Source: Gottfriedia luciferensis (GTDB lineage: Bacteria > Bacillota > Bacilli > Bacillales > Bacillaceae_G). From it: 64,000 nucleotides of DNA. The stretch covers positions 62,001-126,000 of the forward strand of contig NZ_MDKC01000032.1 in assembly GCF_001712755.1 (NCBI RefSeq), in the 5' to 3' direction. How positions within the stretch are numbered: position 1 is the stretch's first letter; the number at the start of each line of letters is the position of its first letter. Positions 37,081 to 46,177 of this stretch are shown here, in pieces. The translations under genes and the position numbers were made by a program. The notes under the pieces were generated by a model. The model was not told where the DNA came from, searched no databases, and worked only from the letters and a program-made list of their open reading frames with translations.

Positions 37081-38340
37081 CTAAATAAGTAAATTAAACA
37101 ATGTTGGATTATTATTTATTTCCATGAATTGAATTTCATGACAATTCATTCGCTCAATCAATGCTTTGTAATCGGATTTATTGGCCAATTCTATTCCAAC
37201 TAGTGCTGGCCCATTGTCCTTATTGTTTTTCTTTGTGTATTCAAACCTCGTAATGTCATCGTTTGGTCCTAATACTTTATCAAGAAATTCACGTAATGCG
37301 CCAGATCGTTGTGGGAAGTTGATGATGAAATAATGTTTTAGTCCTTCATGAATTAAAGACCTTTCTTTTATTTCTTGAAGTCGATCAATATCATTATTTC
37401 CACCAGATACGATACAAACGACATTCTTCCCTTTTATTTCATCTTTAAATAATTCTAAGGCTGATACAGACATAGCTCCAGCGGGCTCTGCAATGATTGC
37501 ATTTTTATTGTAAAGCTCTAAAATTGTTGTACAAATTTCACCTTCTGGAATAGCGACAACTTGGTCAAGTACATCTCTACAGATTTCATATGTTAAATAG
37601 CCAACTTGGCCAACCGCTGCTCCATCAACAAACTTCTCAATAAAAGGTAAGGTTACAACTCGTCCATTTGCAATCGATTCAGCCATCGAAGCAGCACCCA
37701 TCGGCTCTACTCCAATTACCTTTGTTGAAGGACTAATTCCTTTTATGTATGTTCCAACCCCAGAGCCTAACCCACCTCCGCCGATTGCTACGAAAAGATA
37801 ATCTACTGGACGGTCAATTTCATTTAATATTTCAACTGCTACTGTACCTTGCCCTGCAATTACATCTTGATCATCAAATGGATGAATAAATGTCATTTGA
37901 TTTTCATTGCAATAAATTTGTGCATTTTGATGAGCAATATCAAAGGTGTCACCGATTAAGATAACTTCAACATATGGTCCACCAAAGAATTTCACTTGAG
38001 ATACTTTTTGATTCGGCGTTGTTGATGGCATAAATATTTTCGCATACACCTGCAATTGATTACATGTATATGCTACGCCTTGAGCATGATTGCCTGCACT
38101 CGCACATACAACCCCTTTGTGTCTTTCTTCATAAGACAAGTTGCTAATTTTGTAATATGCCCCTCTAAGCTTAAATGAGCGGATTATTTGTAAATCCTCT
38201 CGCTTTAAAAATACGTTACAATCATATTTTTCACTAAGCATTGTACTAATCTGCAAAGGTGTTTTATTCGTAACTTCTTTTAACGTATTATAGGCAACTA
38301 AAATATCCTCAATCTTAACAGTACTTTTTACTTTCTCCAT
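37081..38340 (-). CDS. ilvA: Threonine ammonia-lyase, biosynthetic type
   Basis: About 419 residues from the ATG at 38340 (AGGGTAGG upstream; an in-frame ATG at 38361 is poorer). Catalytic domain with RSFKLRGAYYKI (Schiff-base Lys), SAGNHAQGVAYT and GGGGLGSGVG, then a C-terminal single ACT-like regulatory domain (HYFIINFPQRSGALREFLD). This is the Bacillus length (about 422). First step of isoleucine synthesis, feedback-inhibited by isoleucine. It stands outside an ilv operon and has no T-box in front. Confidence 0.95.
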   Translation of the reverse strand: MEKVKSTVKIEDILVAYNTLKEVTNKTPLQISTMLSEKYDCNVFLKREDLQIIRSFKLRGAYYKISNLSYEERHKGVVCASAGNHAQGVAYTCNQLQVYAKIFMPSTTPNQKVSQVKFFGGPYVEVILIGDTFDIAHQNAQIYCNENQMTFIHPFDDQDVIAGQGTVAVEILNEIDRPVDYLFVAIGGGGLGSGVGTYIKGISPSTKVIGVEPMGAASMAESIANGRVVTLPFIEKFVDGAAVGQVGYLTYEICRDVLDQVVAIPEGEICTTILELYNKNAIIAEPAGAMSVSALELFKDEIKGKNVVCIVSGGNNDIDRLQEIKERSLIHEGLKHYFIINFPQRSGALREFLDKVLGPNDDITRFEYTKKNNKDNGPALVGIELANKSDYKALIERMNCHEIQFMEINNNPTLFNLLI

Positions 38341-38578
38341 ATAACTACCTACCCTTTGCATTTTTTTATATAAACTCCATTATAGTAAAAGTTAATTAAT
38401 AAATAAACAGAAAATTCTATATTCTAATGAAAGTTTTATGTCATTACACATGAATGCAATAAAATATGCTTAATATCGGTACTTTCATTCTAATTGGCAG
38501 TAATACACTAGTTATCATTTTCGGTAGGATATGCTATCATTTTGATATTAAATATATAGATATTAGGTGATTTATAAA

Positions 38579-39460
38579 ATGGAAAATCAATCTTTATTAT
38601 TAATTGATGGCTTTAACTTATTAAGTAGAGGTTATTTTGCAACTTCTTATGGCAGAAGTGATGAACAACTTTCTAAAACGAAAGATGGCGTTTATATAAA
38701 TGCATTAAGAGTTTTTATTCCTAAGCTTTTTAACTTAATTAAAGAACATGACATTACTCATCTAGCAATTACTTGGGATGTTAAACGTGAAGAAACAGAT
38801 CGTCGAAATAAATATGATTTTTATAAAGCAACTCGTGGAGAACTACCATCGCCACTTATCGAACAATATTTCACTTTAAAAACAGCATTAGAAGAAATCG
38901 GTATTGCTCAACTTGAAATGGCACCTTATGAAGCAGATGATTTAATGGGAACCTTATCAAATAATTGGTCTAATTCTGTAAAAAATAAATGCTATATTTA
39001 TAGTAATGATCGAGACTTATTACAATTAATAAACGAGCATACCTCTCAAATCATTGCTCAAAAAACTGGTGAAATTGTATACTCCTTAGAGCACTTTAGT
39101 AATGATTATGGAATCCATCCAAAACAATGGGTTGATGTAAAAGCATTATTAGGTGATTCAAGTGATAATATACCTGGTTGCCCTGGAGTAGGAGAAAAAT
39201 CGGCTATTCCATTAATTCAACTTTATAACTCAGTTGAAGAATTGTACGAAAATATGGAAAATCTTGATACTAAATTTAATCGCTACAAAAAGAAATTAGA
39301 AGCAGGTAAGGACTCTACTTTTATTAGTAAAGAGCTTTCTGCGATTACAATTGATATACCTCATTTTGCTGAATATACATTTGAAGATTTAAAAATTAAT
39401 ATTAATGAAGAAAAATTGTCACTAAAACTTGAGGAATTAGAAATTCGTGTTAAGCGATAA
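38579..39460 (+). CDS. ypcP: 5'-3' exonuclease (YpcP/PolI-N-like FEN)
   Basis: 293 residues from the ATG at 38579, nine bases after AGGTGA. PIN/FEN fold of the PolA N-terminal domain: LLLIDGFNLLSRGYFA, EADDLMGTLS, YSNDRDLLQL, and the helix-hairpin-helix DNA-binding GDSSDNIPGCPGVGEKSAIPL. Acidic metal ligands are in place. B. subtilis YpcP has this stand-alone form and overlaps with PolI in primer removal. Followed 28 bases later by the DUF695-RraB gene. Confidence 0.93.
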   Translation: MENQSLLLIDGFNLLSRGYFATSYGRSDEQLSKTKDGVYINALRVFIPKLFNLIKEHDITHLAITWDVKREETDRRNKYDFYKATRGELPSPLIEQYFTLKTALEEIGIAQLEMAPYEADDLMGTLSNNWSNSVKNKCYIYSNDRDLLQLINEHTSQIIAQKTGEIVYSLEHFSNDYGIHPKQWVDVKALLGDSSDNIPGCPGVGEKSAIPLIQLYNSVEELYENMENLDTKFNRYKKKLEAGKDSTFISKELSAITIDIPHFAEYTFEDLKININEEKLSLKLEELEIRVKR

Positions 39461-39488
39461 AAGTCAAATTTATTTAGGAGAAATATAA

Positions 39489-40253
39489 ATGTCTGAGTAT
39501 TGGAATGCGTATTTTAGTTTTATAGATGATAAACCTGCTACTGTAGTATTAGATATGGAAGTAACTGAAGAAGTAAATATTGAAGATTATCCAACTATTG
39601 TTTGTATAAAACTACAATTAAAAAATCCAGACGAACGAGGTTTTCCTAGTAAACATGAATTAAAAGTTTTAGAAAAAGTTAATAAGGAAATCGAAAAACG
39701 AATTAATCCAAAACTCTACCTTAATGTTGGAAGAGTTACGACTGATGGTTTTAGAGAACTTGTCTATTATACTTCGGAACAAGATCCTAAAATGCTAATT
39801 GAAGTTGCTGAACAAATCATTGTAGCCAATAATTACGCATTTGGAGTGTATGGTATGGATGAAGAGGAACTTTGGGAATATTATTTCGAATTTCTTTATC
39901 CAAATCAATACCACTTGCAGCATATAAGTAATGCTGAATTAATTGAGCAATTAAAAAGATCAGGTGACAAATTAAAATTACCTCGTAAAGTCGAACATTT
40001 CATTTTATTTAATGATGAAATAAAGATAAATGAGTTTATTAACGAAATAGCAAAAGAAGGATTTAATTTTGAAGGAAAGTATTCAAATATTGATGAAGAT
40101 TTAGATGAAGAGTATGAATTTACTGTCCGTATTTCTAGAGAAGATCATGTTGATGTAGATAGTATTGATGAATTAACTGATTTCTTAATTGAAGCTTCAG
40201 AACATTTCGGTGGTCATTATGATGGATGGGAAACTCTTGTTATCAAAAAATAA
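39489..40253 (+). CDS. DUF695 - RraB-like fusion protein
   Basis: 254 residues, acidic. N-terminal DUF695 (about 1-130: EYWNAYFSFIDDKPATVVLD ... QDPKMLIEVAEQI) and C-terminal RraB fold (about 150-254: RKVEHFILFNDEIKINEFIN ... GGHYDGWETLVI). RraB in E. coli inhibits RNase E, an enzyme Bacillus-type bacteria usually lack, so the target here is unknown. AGGAGAA precedes the ATG. Likely cotranscribed with ypcP; terminator at 40291. Confidence 0.85.
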   Translation: MSEYWNAYFSFIDDKPATVVLDMEVTEEVNIEDYPTIVCIKLQLKNPDERGFPSKHELKVLEKVNKEIEKRINPKLYLNVGRVTTDGFRELVYYTSEQDPKMLIEVAEQIIVANNYAFGVYGMDEEELWEYYFEFLYPNQYHLQHISNAELIEQLKRSGDKLKLPRKVEHFILFNDEIKINEFINEIAKEGFNFEGKYSNIDEDLDEEYEFTVRISREDHVDVDSIDELTDFLIEASEHFGGHYDGWETLVIKK

Positions 40254-40290
40254 ACTTTAACTTCAAATCTAAAATATGCTTAAAATATAG

Positions 40291-40338
40291 AAAAGAACAC
40301 TACGGTTTTTGAGTAACTAAAAAAGTAGTGTTCTTTTT
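40291..40338 (+). terminator. Terminator of ypcP-DUF695 unit
   Basis: AAAAGAACACTAC (40291-40303) pairs with GTAGTGTTCTTTT (40325-40337); T-rich downstream. Confidence 0.85.
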
Positions 40339-40424
40339 ATTTAGTCATTAAGAAATTAACTTCTAAGGATGGAGGATGGATTCCATTTACCTTCACAATC
40401 TTTTCAATAACTATAAATCAATAT

Positions 40425-41264
40425 TTAAGAAAAAGTAAATTCATCATCTTTTATTATCTTATGTAATCTTATCAATTTATCTGACATAGAAATGAAATGG
40501 TTACTTTCACCATTACCTAATCCTCTTGTTCTCCCATCGATTCTCCCTATCATTTCATGTTTTTTCTTCCCAATTTCCCAACAATAAAGTTCACCTTTTG
40601 AATTATAGCCACCATAAAAATATGCATACTTACATCTTATGCTTATAGCATGTGAACCACGAAATTTTACAGGGACTTTATAAGTGTTTATTTCTCTTGA
40701 TTCAGGGTATAGTTGTATCAATGGAAATTGAGAATATGGATATAGCCATATGGACGATCCCTTCCCTTTAGAAATTGCATAACAATCATCTATAATCGGA
40801 CCTTTAAATAAATCAGAGTGATATCTAAAAAGCACTTTACCTTCTAAGCTGAATAACACTAAACCCTCTGTAGAAATTCCACTTCCAAAAACACCTTCAT
40901 CAAAATAACTAATCCAAATCCCTTCCTTACCTACTTCGACATCTTCTACACCATCTCCACAGTTAAAGGAATCTACTATAATACCATTCATATTTAAAAT
41001 AAAAACATTATCCTTTTTTAATTCTTCCCTAGAATCTACAATAACAATTGTCTCCCTATCTACCCATCTTACAATTGGGAAATCTACCTCAAGATTGAGT
41101 GAAAGAAAATTTTCATCATTAAAGAAGAGGGTATACTTCTTTTTTTCCTTAATAAGTACTATTAATCCATATTCATCTTTCCAATCTGCATCTATTATTT
41201 CGTATGTATCAAAGTTAGATTCTTCTTTTGAAAATGCAACAGTATCTATAATTAAATCATTCAA
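40425..41264 (-). CDS. Hypothetical protein, 279 aa, beta-propeller-like
   Basis: TTG start at 41264 after GGAGGAA; a GTG at 41282 lies before that site. Not recognised. Repeated beta-strand and Trp/Tyr patterns (IDADWKDEYGLIVLI, VGKEGIWISYFDEGV, SKGKGSSIWLYPY, CKYAYFYGGYNSKGELYCW) suggest a beta-propeller. No signal peptide. It opens the accessory gene run and is 70 bases downstream of the DUF4304 gene on the same strand. Confidence 0.7.
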   Translation of the reverse strand: MNDLIIDTVAFSKEESNFDTYEIIDADWKDEYGLIVLIKEKKKYTLFFNDENFLSLNLEVDFPIVRWVDRETIVIVDSREELKKDNVFILNMNGIIVDSFNCGDGVEDVEVGKEGIWISYFDEGVFGSGISTEGLVLFSLEGKVLFRYHSDLFKGPIIDDCYAISKGKGSSIWLYPYSQFPLIQLYPESREINTYKVPVKFRGSHAISIRCKYAYFYGGYNSKGELYCWEIGKKKHEMIGRIDGRTRGLGNGESNHFISMSDKLIRLHKIIKDDEFTFS

Positions 41265-41334
41265 AAAATTTCCTCCAAACACATTTAAACTATGATTTTA
41301 ATCTCTTAAAAATTGAACTATCTAAGGTATGCTA

Positions 41335-41946
41335 TTAATTCACGTTTATTCCAATTTTTGTGGAAAGTTCCTTTATATACTCTTTTTGTGTATCAAACTT
41401 GGATGTTAAATATACTTCTTTCATTCTTTTTTGTGCTTTTTCAGGATAACCGTAATAATGATAAAGAAGTGTTAAATGATGTGGGCATTCCCACTCCCCC
41501 TGTTCTTCCATTATTTCTATAAAATTAATAATATCTTCGACTGTTTTATACTGTTCAAAATAAGGAATTATAACATTTACAATGTCACTTTCCACCTGCT
41601 TTTTTATTTCTTCAATATCCGTATTATCTGATATCTTATACCAATTTTCACGTATATTTTTTATATCACTTATTCGTAGTCTTAACATCGAGTATAATTC
41701 CAATGGAAATATTGGAGATTTCATTTCAGATAAAGTGGTATATACTTTATCGCAATAAATTCCAGTATTAAATAAAAACTCTACTTCATTTTTTGTATTC
41801 CATTTAGAAGATTGGATGTTAACAGTCCAGGCAAAGTCAGGAAATATTTTAGCAAAGTTTTTTCCTTTCTTCTTAAATCCATTTTCTTTAAATAAAGGTG
41901 CAATTGTTTCTTTGACTATTTGATTTAATTCATTCTGCATACTCAT
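41335..41946 (-). CDS. DUF4304 domain protein
   Basis: 203 residues. N-terminal DUF4304: QIVKETIAPLFKENGFKKKGKNFAKI then FAWTVNIQSSKWN and EFLFNTGIY, a family often found as immunity-like or orphan genes in Bacilli. C-terminal helical part (EEIKKQVESDIVNVIIPYFE). AAGGAGAT is placed before the ATG. Toxin partner not seen in the window. Confidence 0.8.
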   Translation of the reverse strand: MSMQNELNQIVKETIAPLFKENGFKKKGKNFAKIFPDFAWTVNIQSSKWNTKNEVEFLFNTGIYCDKVYTTLSEMKSPIFPLELYSMLRLRISDIKNIRENWYKISDNTDIEEIKKQVESDIVNVIIPYFEQYKTVEDIINFIEIMEEQGEWECPHHLTLLYHYYGYPEKAQKRMKEVYLTSKFDTQKEYIKELSTKIGINVN

Positions 41947-42024
41947 ATTTATCTCCTTGAATGAAATCGTCTGTTACGATTCATACATAATAATTTAGCT
42001 TAATAAAACCTAAATGTCTTATTG

Positions 42025-42050
42025 CACTAAACTAACATTTACTTCAATAA
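42025..42050. repeat. Degenerate B-type palindrome
   Basis: ACTAAACTAACATTTACTTC followed by AATAAAAAAAACG resembles the B consensus AACTAAACTGCCATTTAGTT. Lies 160 bases downstream of the HEAT-repeat gene. Confidence 0.45.
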
Positions 42051-42183
42051 AAAAAACGACTAAACAGCGCCGATCATGTTGTTAAATTATACCATTCGAG
42101 TCTAAGTGAAACATTCGAAACTCTAACTATTATTAATTTCTGATTCCATAATAAATGGAACAAATTTTGTATCATAGTCAAAA

Positions 42184-43770
42184 TTATTGAAACCCTTTTA
42201 TATAGAATTCAATATCTTTTACTTCTTGTTTTTCTAATTTTCTACCATATTTAGCTAATGTGTATTTAATAGCTTCAATTTGATTCATAGTCGGTGAATC
42301 AAAAATACGGTTAAAATTTCCTATCCATTTAACAAAATTTTTTCTCCCTATATCTGAGATTACAGTATCTTCCGTATTTACATAAAACTCAATAATATAG
42401 TTAATCGCATCCCATTTAGATAGTGAACAAAGTAAAAGAGCTAAATTATATTTTGTATGTTCATATTTAGTTTCTTTAAACAAATTAGATAATTGTTCTT
42501 TCATATCATTATAGTAAACTTTAGTTAATGATTTCCTAGCAGCATTAGCTACTCCTTCTTGTTTATGATCAAGCAGTCTCATAAAATATTCCTTTTGATT
42601 TTCTCCATCTAACATAGATATTGCATAGATAGCGGCTTTAACTATTGAAACATTAAGATTACCTAAAAACGGAATTATCAACTGGACGTGCTCTTTCTTA
42701 CCTACTTCGCCTAACCCTAATATTGCTCCACGAAGAAATTGTTCCGAATTGATCATACGAATGTAAAAAGGAGCGAAGTCAGTTATGTTTTGCTTTTTTA
42801 ATAAGAATCTTGCAATAGATCGAATTGTACCACTTTTATCTAATAGTGCACTTTCAAGTTCTAAAACGCTCTCACCTGGAAAGAAAGAATAATATTTCTC
42901 TAATACCTTTGCACGAATCATTGGAAATTTATCCTTTTTCAAAATAGGGTAATAGTTTTTAAATTCATTAACACTAATATCACCTATTATTTCATTAAAG
43001 AGTAAAAGACGTGGGTGAGGTTCTTTTTCTAGTTTAAGATAATTTATAAGTATTTCTTTATTAACTAATTTGGAATATATAATCGTTTGATAACAGAAAT
43101 ATCTAATCTTAGTAAAGTCTGATTTTGTACCCTCGTCTAAAAAAGGTAACGATTCCTTTTGGGATAACAACTGGACTACATCTTCAAAGACACTATTATC
43201 ATTTCGCTTCGTGTTCTTTAACTTAAAGAATAGTGGAAGATTACTTACGATGTGATTTACATTCTTAATTGTTAATCGAATCTTGACATATTTCTTAGCA
43301 GTCTCTCTTATCTCTGTAACCCAGTCGTTACATCTAATAAGTAAATAAGGCAATTCTTTACCTGAATCATCCAAATTTAATAAATGTATCGCTTTTTCTC
43401 TAAAATATCCATTTGGATGAAAACTACATAATCCTAGTATTATTAACTTCTCATCATCAGACATATCCGGTAATAATAAATTCTCTGGGGATTCATTTCT
43501 CCAATCATATGACCAATCTAATGAAGTTCTTTCTCTAAACAAGTTATCAAGCTTTGATAATTCAAGAATGTTTAACGAAATGACATATTCATAAAGAACT
43601 TTTGCTGTTCTAATTTTTAGATCATCAGAGCTAGTTAATAAAAATGAAAAAATAGTGGGTATTCTTGTTAATTCATACTCACTCGCTTTTAGCATATTTT
43701 CTATATACTCCTTAGAGTAACTATCTGCAGGGTACAATGTTTGTTTCTTTTTAAAAAATCTGTGTATCAT
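42184..43770 (-). CDS. HEAT-repeat protein, 528 aa
   Basis: Alpha-helical repeat protein. Units such as FREKAIHLLN, IRAKVLEKYYSFFPGESVLELESAL, IRSIARFLLKKQ and FLRGAILGLGEVGKKEHVQLIIPFLG show HEAT/PBS-lyase-type spacing across about residues 120-430. GAGGAGG lies before the ATG. No enzymatic motif. In this context of small immunity-like genes it may be a binding or scaffold protein; function unknown. Confidence 0.8.
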   Translation of the reverse strand: MIHRFFKKKQTLYPADSYSKEYIENMLKASEYELTRIPTIFSFLLTSSDDLKIRTAKVLYEYVISLNILELSKLDNLFRERTSLDWSYDWRNESPENLLLPDMSDDEKLIILGLCSFHPNGYFREKAIHLLNLDDSGKELPYLLIRCNDWVTEIRETAKKYVKIRLTIKNVNHIVSNLPLFFKLKNTKRNDNSVFEDVVQLLSQKESLPFLDEGTKSDFTKIRYFCYQTIIYSKLVNKEILINYLKLEKEPHPRLLLFNEIIGDISVNEFKNYYPILKKDKFPMIRAKVLEKYYSFFPGESVLELESALLDKSGTIRSIARFLLKKQNITDFAPFYIRMINSEQFLRGAILGLGEVGKKEHVQLIIPFLGNLNVSIVKAAIYAISMLDGENQKEYFMRLLDHKQEGVANAARKSLTKVYYNDMKEQLSNLFKETKYEHTKYNLALLLCSLSKWDAINYIIEFYVNTEDTVISDIGRKNFVKWIGNFNRIFDSPTMNQIEAIKYTLAKYGRKLEKQEVKDIEFYIKGFQ

Positions 43771-43861
43771 ACTATTGTTCCTCCTCTCTGCAACTTAACA
43801 AATGAATCCTTCAATATAATTGTAAAAATAAGAACCGATCAAACTGATGCTATGTGTTTTT

Positions 43862-43890
43862 CAACTATTGCAATGCTTTAGTTGCATAAG
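43862..43890. repeat. A-type palindrome, 9 bases after a minus-strand gene
   Basis: CAACTA...TAGTTG arms around TTGCAATGCTT, followed by CATAAG. Immediately downstream of the broken gene 43900-44346. Confidence 0.7.
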
Positions 43891-43899
43891 AAAAATGAA

Positions 43900-44346
43900 T
43901 TAATCTTCACTAATTACACCATATCTCATTTTTTCTCCAATCCATGAACTAACATCTCTCCATCTAAGTCTTTTAGATGAGATCCAACTTACACCATAAT
44001 CTATATTCTTCTTTGGACTCCAACTACTGTCATCACCCCAATAAATTAATTCATCTTCAATTAACAAAGAAGCTCCATAAATTACTGAATCAGAGTGTTC
44101 TGGAGGAGGTGATATGTGGAATTGTTTTACACCTTCAAACAATAATTCTATTGCTGATGTATTTTCAAACTGTCTTTGAAAAAGTATTCATACATTAGTT
44201 CCCGATGTCATAGCCATTGTTAAATCTTCATCTACAAAACTATCTGTCCACAAATATAATTCTTTTAAACAACTATCATGGAATCCTCCAAATAAAATTT
44301 GAAGTTTTTTTATATCCTCAGTTGTTTTAATCTCATTCCATTTCAT
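43900..44346 (-). pseudogene. Broken small gene with one in-frame TGA
   Basis: A frame of 149 codons from an ATG at 44346 (GGTGAG upstream) to a TAA/TAG-type end at 43900 is open except for TGA at codon 53 (44188-44190), most simply a CGA-to-TGA change. Protein starts MKWNEIKTTEDIKKLQIL, has FGGFHDSCLKELYLW early, and ends with a W-rich part (RLRWRDVSSWIGEKMRYG). The FHD segment recalls immunity-protein families, but I cannot name it. If translated, only 80 residues from an internal ATG would be made. Confidence 0.75.
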
Positions 44347-44380
44347 TATTACTCACCATCCCACAACAATTCACATTTGT

Positions 44381-44405
44381 AACTAAAGCACTTTATTAGC
44401 TGCAT
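44381..44405. repeat. Degenerate A-type palindrome
   Basis: AACTAAAGCACTTTATTAGC then TGCATAT; 28 bases downstream of the gene ending at 44434. Confidence 0.5.
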
Positions 44406-44433
44406 ATCATTAAATAAACTAAGGTTTCTATAC

Positions 44434-44778
44434 TTAATCACCAAGTGCGATGATGAATAAATTTTGTTCGATTGCTTCTAAACAAAGCTCTTTTAACTCA
44501 CTTGCAAATTTCCTTATTTCTTTTTCCATTCTGTCATATTCTGCTTGGTAATTACTTAACAAATAATCAGAAATACTGAGTAATTCTTTTATTTCTTTCT
44601 CTGAAAAAAGCTTATCACTGTATTGATCTAAATCAAGTAATAAACGTAAGCTTACATTATTCCTTTCCTTACCACGAAGATGAAAGTGAATATTTTCAGA
44701 AAACTTCACATTTCTATTTATATCTAACCAGTCTCTTCTTCTTTTGCCTTTAGCTAAGGTAAAATCAATACCTACCAT
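44434..44778 (-). CDS. Hypothetical protein, 114 aa
   Basis: Start taken at 44778 (GATGGTG upstream) over the ATG at 44790. Not assigned to a family. Begins MVGIDFTLAKGKRRRDWLDI, then LRGKERNNVSLRLLLDLDQYS and two charged helices (SISDYLLSNYQAEYDRMEKE). Cytoplasmic. Sits in the array of small genes bounded by repeat copies; an immunity or adaptor role is only a guess. Confidence 0.65.
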   Translation of the reverse strand: MVGIDFTLAKGKRRRDWLDINRNVKFSENIHFHLRGKERNNVSLRLLLDLDQYSDKLFSEKEIKELLSISDYLLSNYQAEYDRMEKEIRKFASELKELCLEAIEQNLFIIALGD

Positions 44779-44858
44779 TTTGTACACCATCCCAAAAATT
44801 AAAAACTATTTGAATTAACATAGAAATTCATATTAATAAGCTTATCATTTCTTATTCC

Positions 44859-44945
44859 ACGAAACTGCCATTTCGTTGAAAAAAAAAAGAAGCCGATCAC
44901 AGCTCCAAAATGTTATCGAACTAAAGCATGCTTTAGTTCAATAAG
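44859..44945. repeat. Composite B-terminator-A repeat
   Basis: B part ACGAAACTGCCATTTCGT (44859-44876), then ten As (a U-run on the minus strand) with the stem GGAGC/GCTTC, then the A part, a 22-bp perfect palindrome containing AACTAAAGCATGCTTTAGTT (44918-44939) plus CAATAAG. It ends six bases from the plsY stop, so minus-strand transcripts meet A, then the terminator, then B. Confidence 0.85.
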
Positions 44946-44951
44946 TAAACA

Positions 44952-45530
44952 TTAATTTTTAACTATTTTGTTCTCTGTTCCATTTACAATTCTCTTTATA
45001 TTTTGTCGATGTAGAATGATTATTGTTAAGCTTATTAGTAGAGAAAGGGCAATGATAACTTTATCTTCAAATATAAGACTGTAAATGAATAATGCTATAC
45101 TAGCCAACATTGAACTTAGTGATACATACTTAGTAAATAGCAAAGTTAACACAAAGACAACAAAGCCAACAAAAACACCTAAAGGAGTCAAAAATAAGAA
45201 AACTCCAGTTGCTGTAGCAACAGCTTTTCCACCTTTAAAACTAGCAAAAACAGAAAATATGTGCCCTAATATGGCTAATAAACCACATACAATAGGGTTA
45301 ACTGTGGAACCAAGTATTAAGGGAAGTAGACAAGCAAATGTACCTTTTAATATATCAGCAATTGCAACAATTACACCTGCTTTTAGGCCTAAAACTCTAT
45401 AAGCATTCGTTGCACCAAGATTACCACTACCGTAATTACGAATATCTTTCTTATAAAACAGTTTACCGATTACTAAAGCAAAAGAGATTGAGCCAATTAA
45501 ATAACTTACAATCAAAGTTATAATGTTCAA
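44952..45530 (-). CDS. plsY: Glycerol-3-phosphate acyltransferase PlsY (paralogue)
   Basis: 192 residues, five spans plus short loops. Motif 1 SGNLGATNAYRVLG, motif 2 GHIFSVFASFKGGKAVAT and motif 3 HRQNIKRI are intact. Uses acyl-phosphate to acylate sn-glycerol-3-phosphate at position 1 in the membrane. Housekeeping plsY is normally beside parE/parC; this one is isolated between repeat copies in the accessory array, so it is probably a second copy. Confidence 0.93.
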   Translation of the reverse strand: MNIITLIVSYLIGSISFALVIGKLFYKKDIRNYGSGNLGATNAYRVLGLKAGVIVAIADILKGTFACLLPLILGSTVNPIVCGLLAILGHIFSVFASFKGGKAVATATGVFLFLTPLGVFVGFVVFVLTLLFTKYVSLSSMLASIALFIYSLIFEDKVIIALSLLISLTIIILHRQNIKRIVNGTENKIVKN

Positions 45531-45677
45531 AGTACTATCTCCTTACATAGTTTGTTAAGTAAGTATTTCTATTTATTGTATATGATTTTTCTGCAATCCT
45601 ACTTACATTAACCTTGTTACTTGAATACTTTTTTAAATTAACTACTTCGATGTCTTTCCTGAGTAACCCTCTTATGT

Positions 45678-45762
45678 AACTAAACTGCCATTATATTAAA
45701 TAAAAAAAGCCACCTATATTGGCAGCTGGTATTCAACTCAAACATGCTTTTAGTTTAATAAG
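45678..45762. repeat. Composite B-terminator-A repeat overlapping a gene's stop
   Basis: B part AACTAAACTGCCATTATATT (45678-45697), AAAAAAA with the stem AGCCACC/GGCAGCT (U-run on the minus strand), then A part CAACTCAAACATGC...TTTAATAAG (45734-45762). The TAA stop of 45755-46076 lies within the A part. Confidence 0.85.
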
Positions 45763-46076
45763 AATTCATACACTCTTCAATTTTATCTATAATTTCATTT
45801 TTTTCCTTTGATATAAATTCTACTAAAGGCTTTTCCCAGTTAAAATTCTGTATTAGGTTTATTTTAAAAAATCCAGAATTCAAATTGCGCTCCCCATACC
45901 AACCTAAATCTAAAATTAGATTCTTATCACTGTTTTCAAGTTTGCAATAAATCCTCATTAAATTCCCACCAGTTTTCATCATTTTCATCAATTTATTCTT
46001 GTGGATCCAATTCAATGAAAGAGTTAAAGGTAACTTTCCACCCAGTTTGAATCCGAAGAGGTTGTAGTTTTTTCAT
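45755..46076 (-). pseudogene. Broken immunity-like gene (stop plus frameshift)
   Basis: Starts MKKLQPLRIQTGWKVTFNSF at 46076 after GGAGG. TAA interrupts codon 28 (45993-45995), and an extra base in the A-run 45941-45943 shifts the frame. Correcting both joins WWEFNEDLLQ to LENSDKNLILDLGWYGERNL and gives about 107 residues ending at 45755. The pattern recalls a common Bacillus immunity-type family that starts MKKLQPLRIPTGW, from memory. The 86-codon frame starting at 46015 is only the shifted downstream part. Confidence 0.75.
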
Positions 46077-46118
46077 TAAATCCCTCCTAATTAACAAGAT
46101 TCTCTGCACAAGCTTATA

Positions 46119-46145
46119 CAATAAAGCATCAGTTAGTTGCATAAG
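46119..46145. repeat. A-type palindrome
   Basis: CAATAAAGCATCAGTTAGTTG then CATAAG, 32 bases downstream of the MFS stop. Arms are partly eroded. Confidence 0.6.
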
Positions 46146-46177
46146 AACGAAAATTTTTTTTACTAAATTCTAAAAAC

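Noticed and set aside
45755..46015. 86-aa protein starting MNWIHKNKLM
   Set aside because: Its N-terminus is out-of-frame sequence of the broken gene starting at 46076; only the C-terminal part is the true protein.
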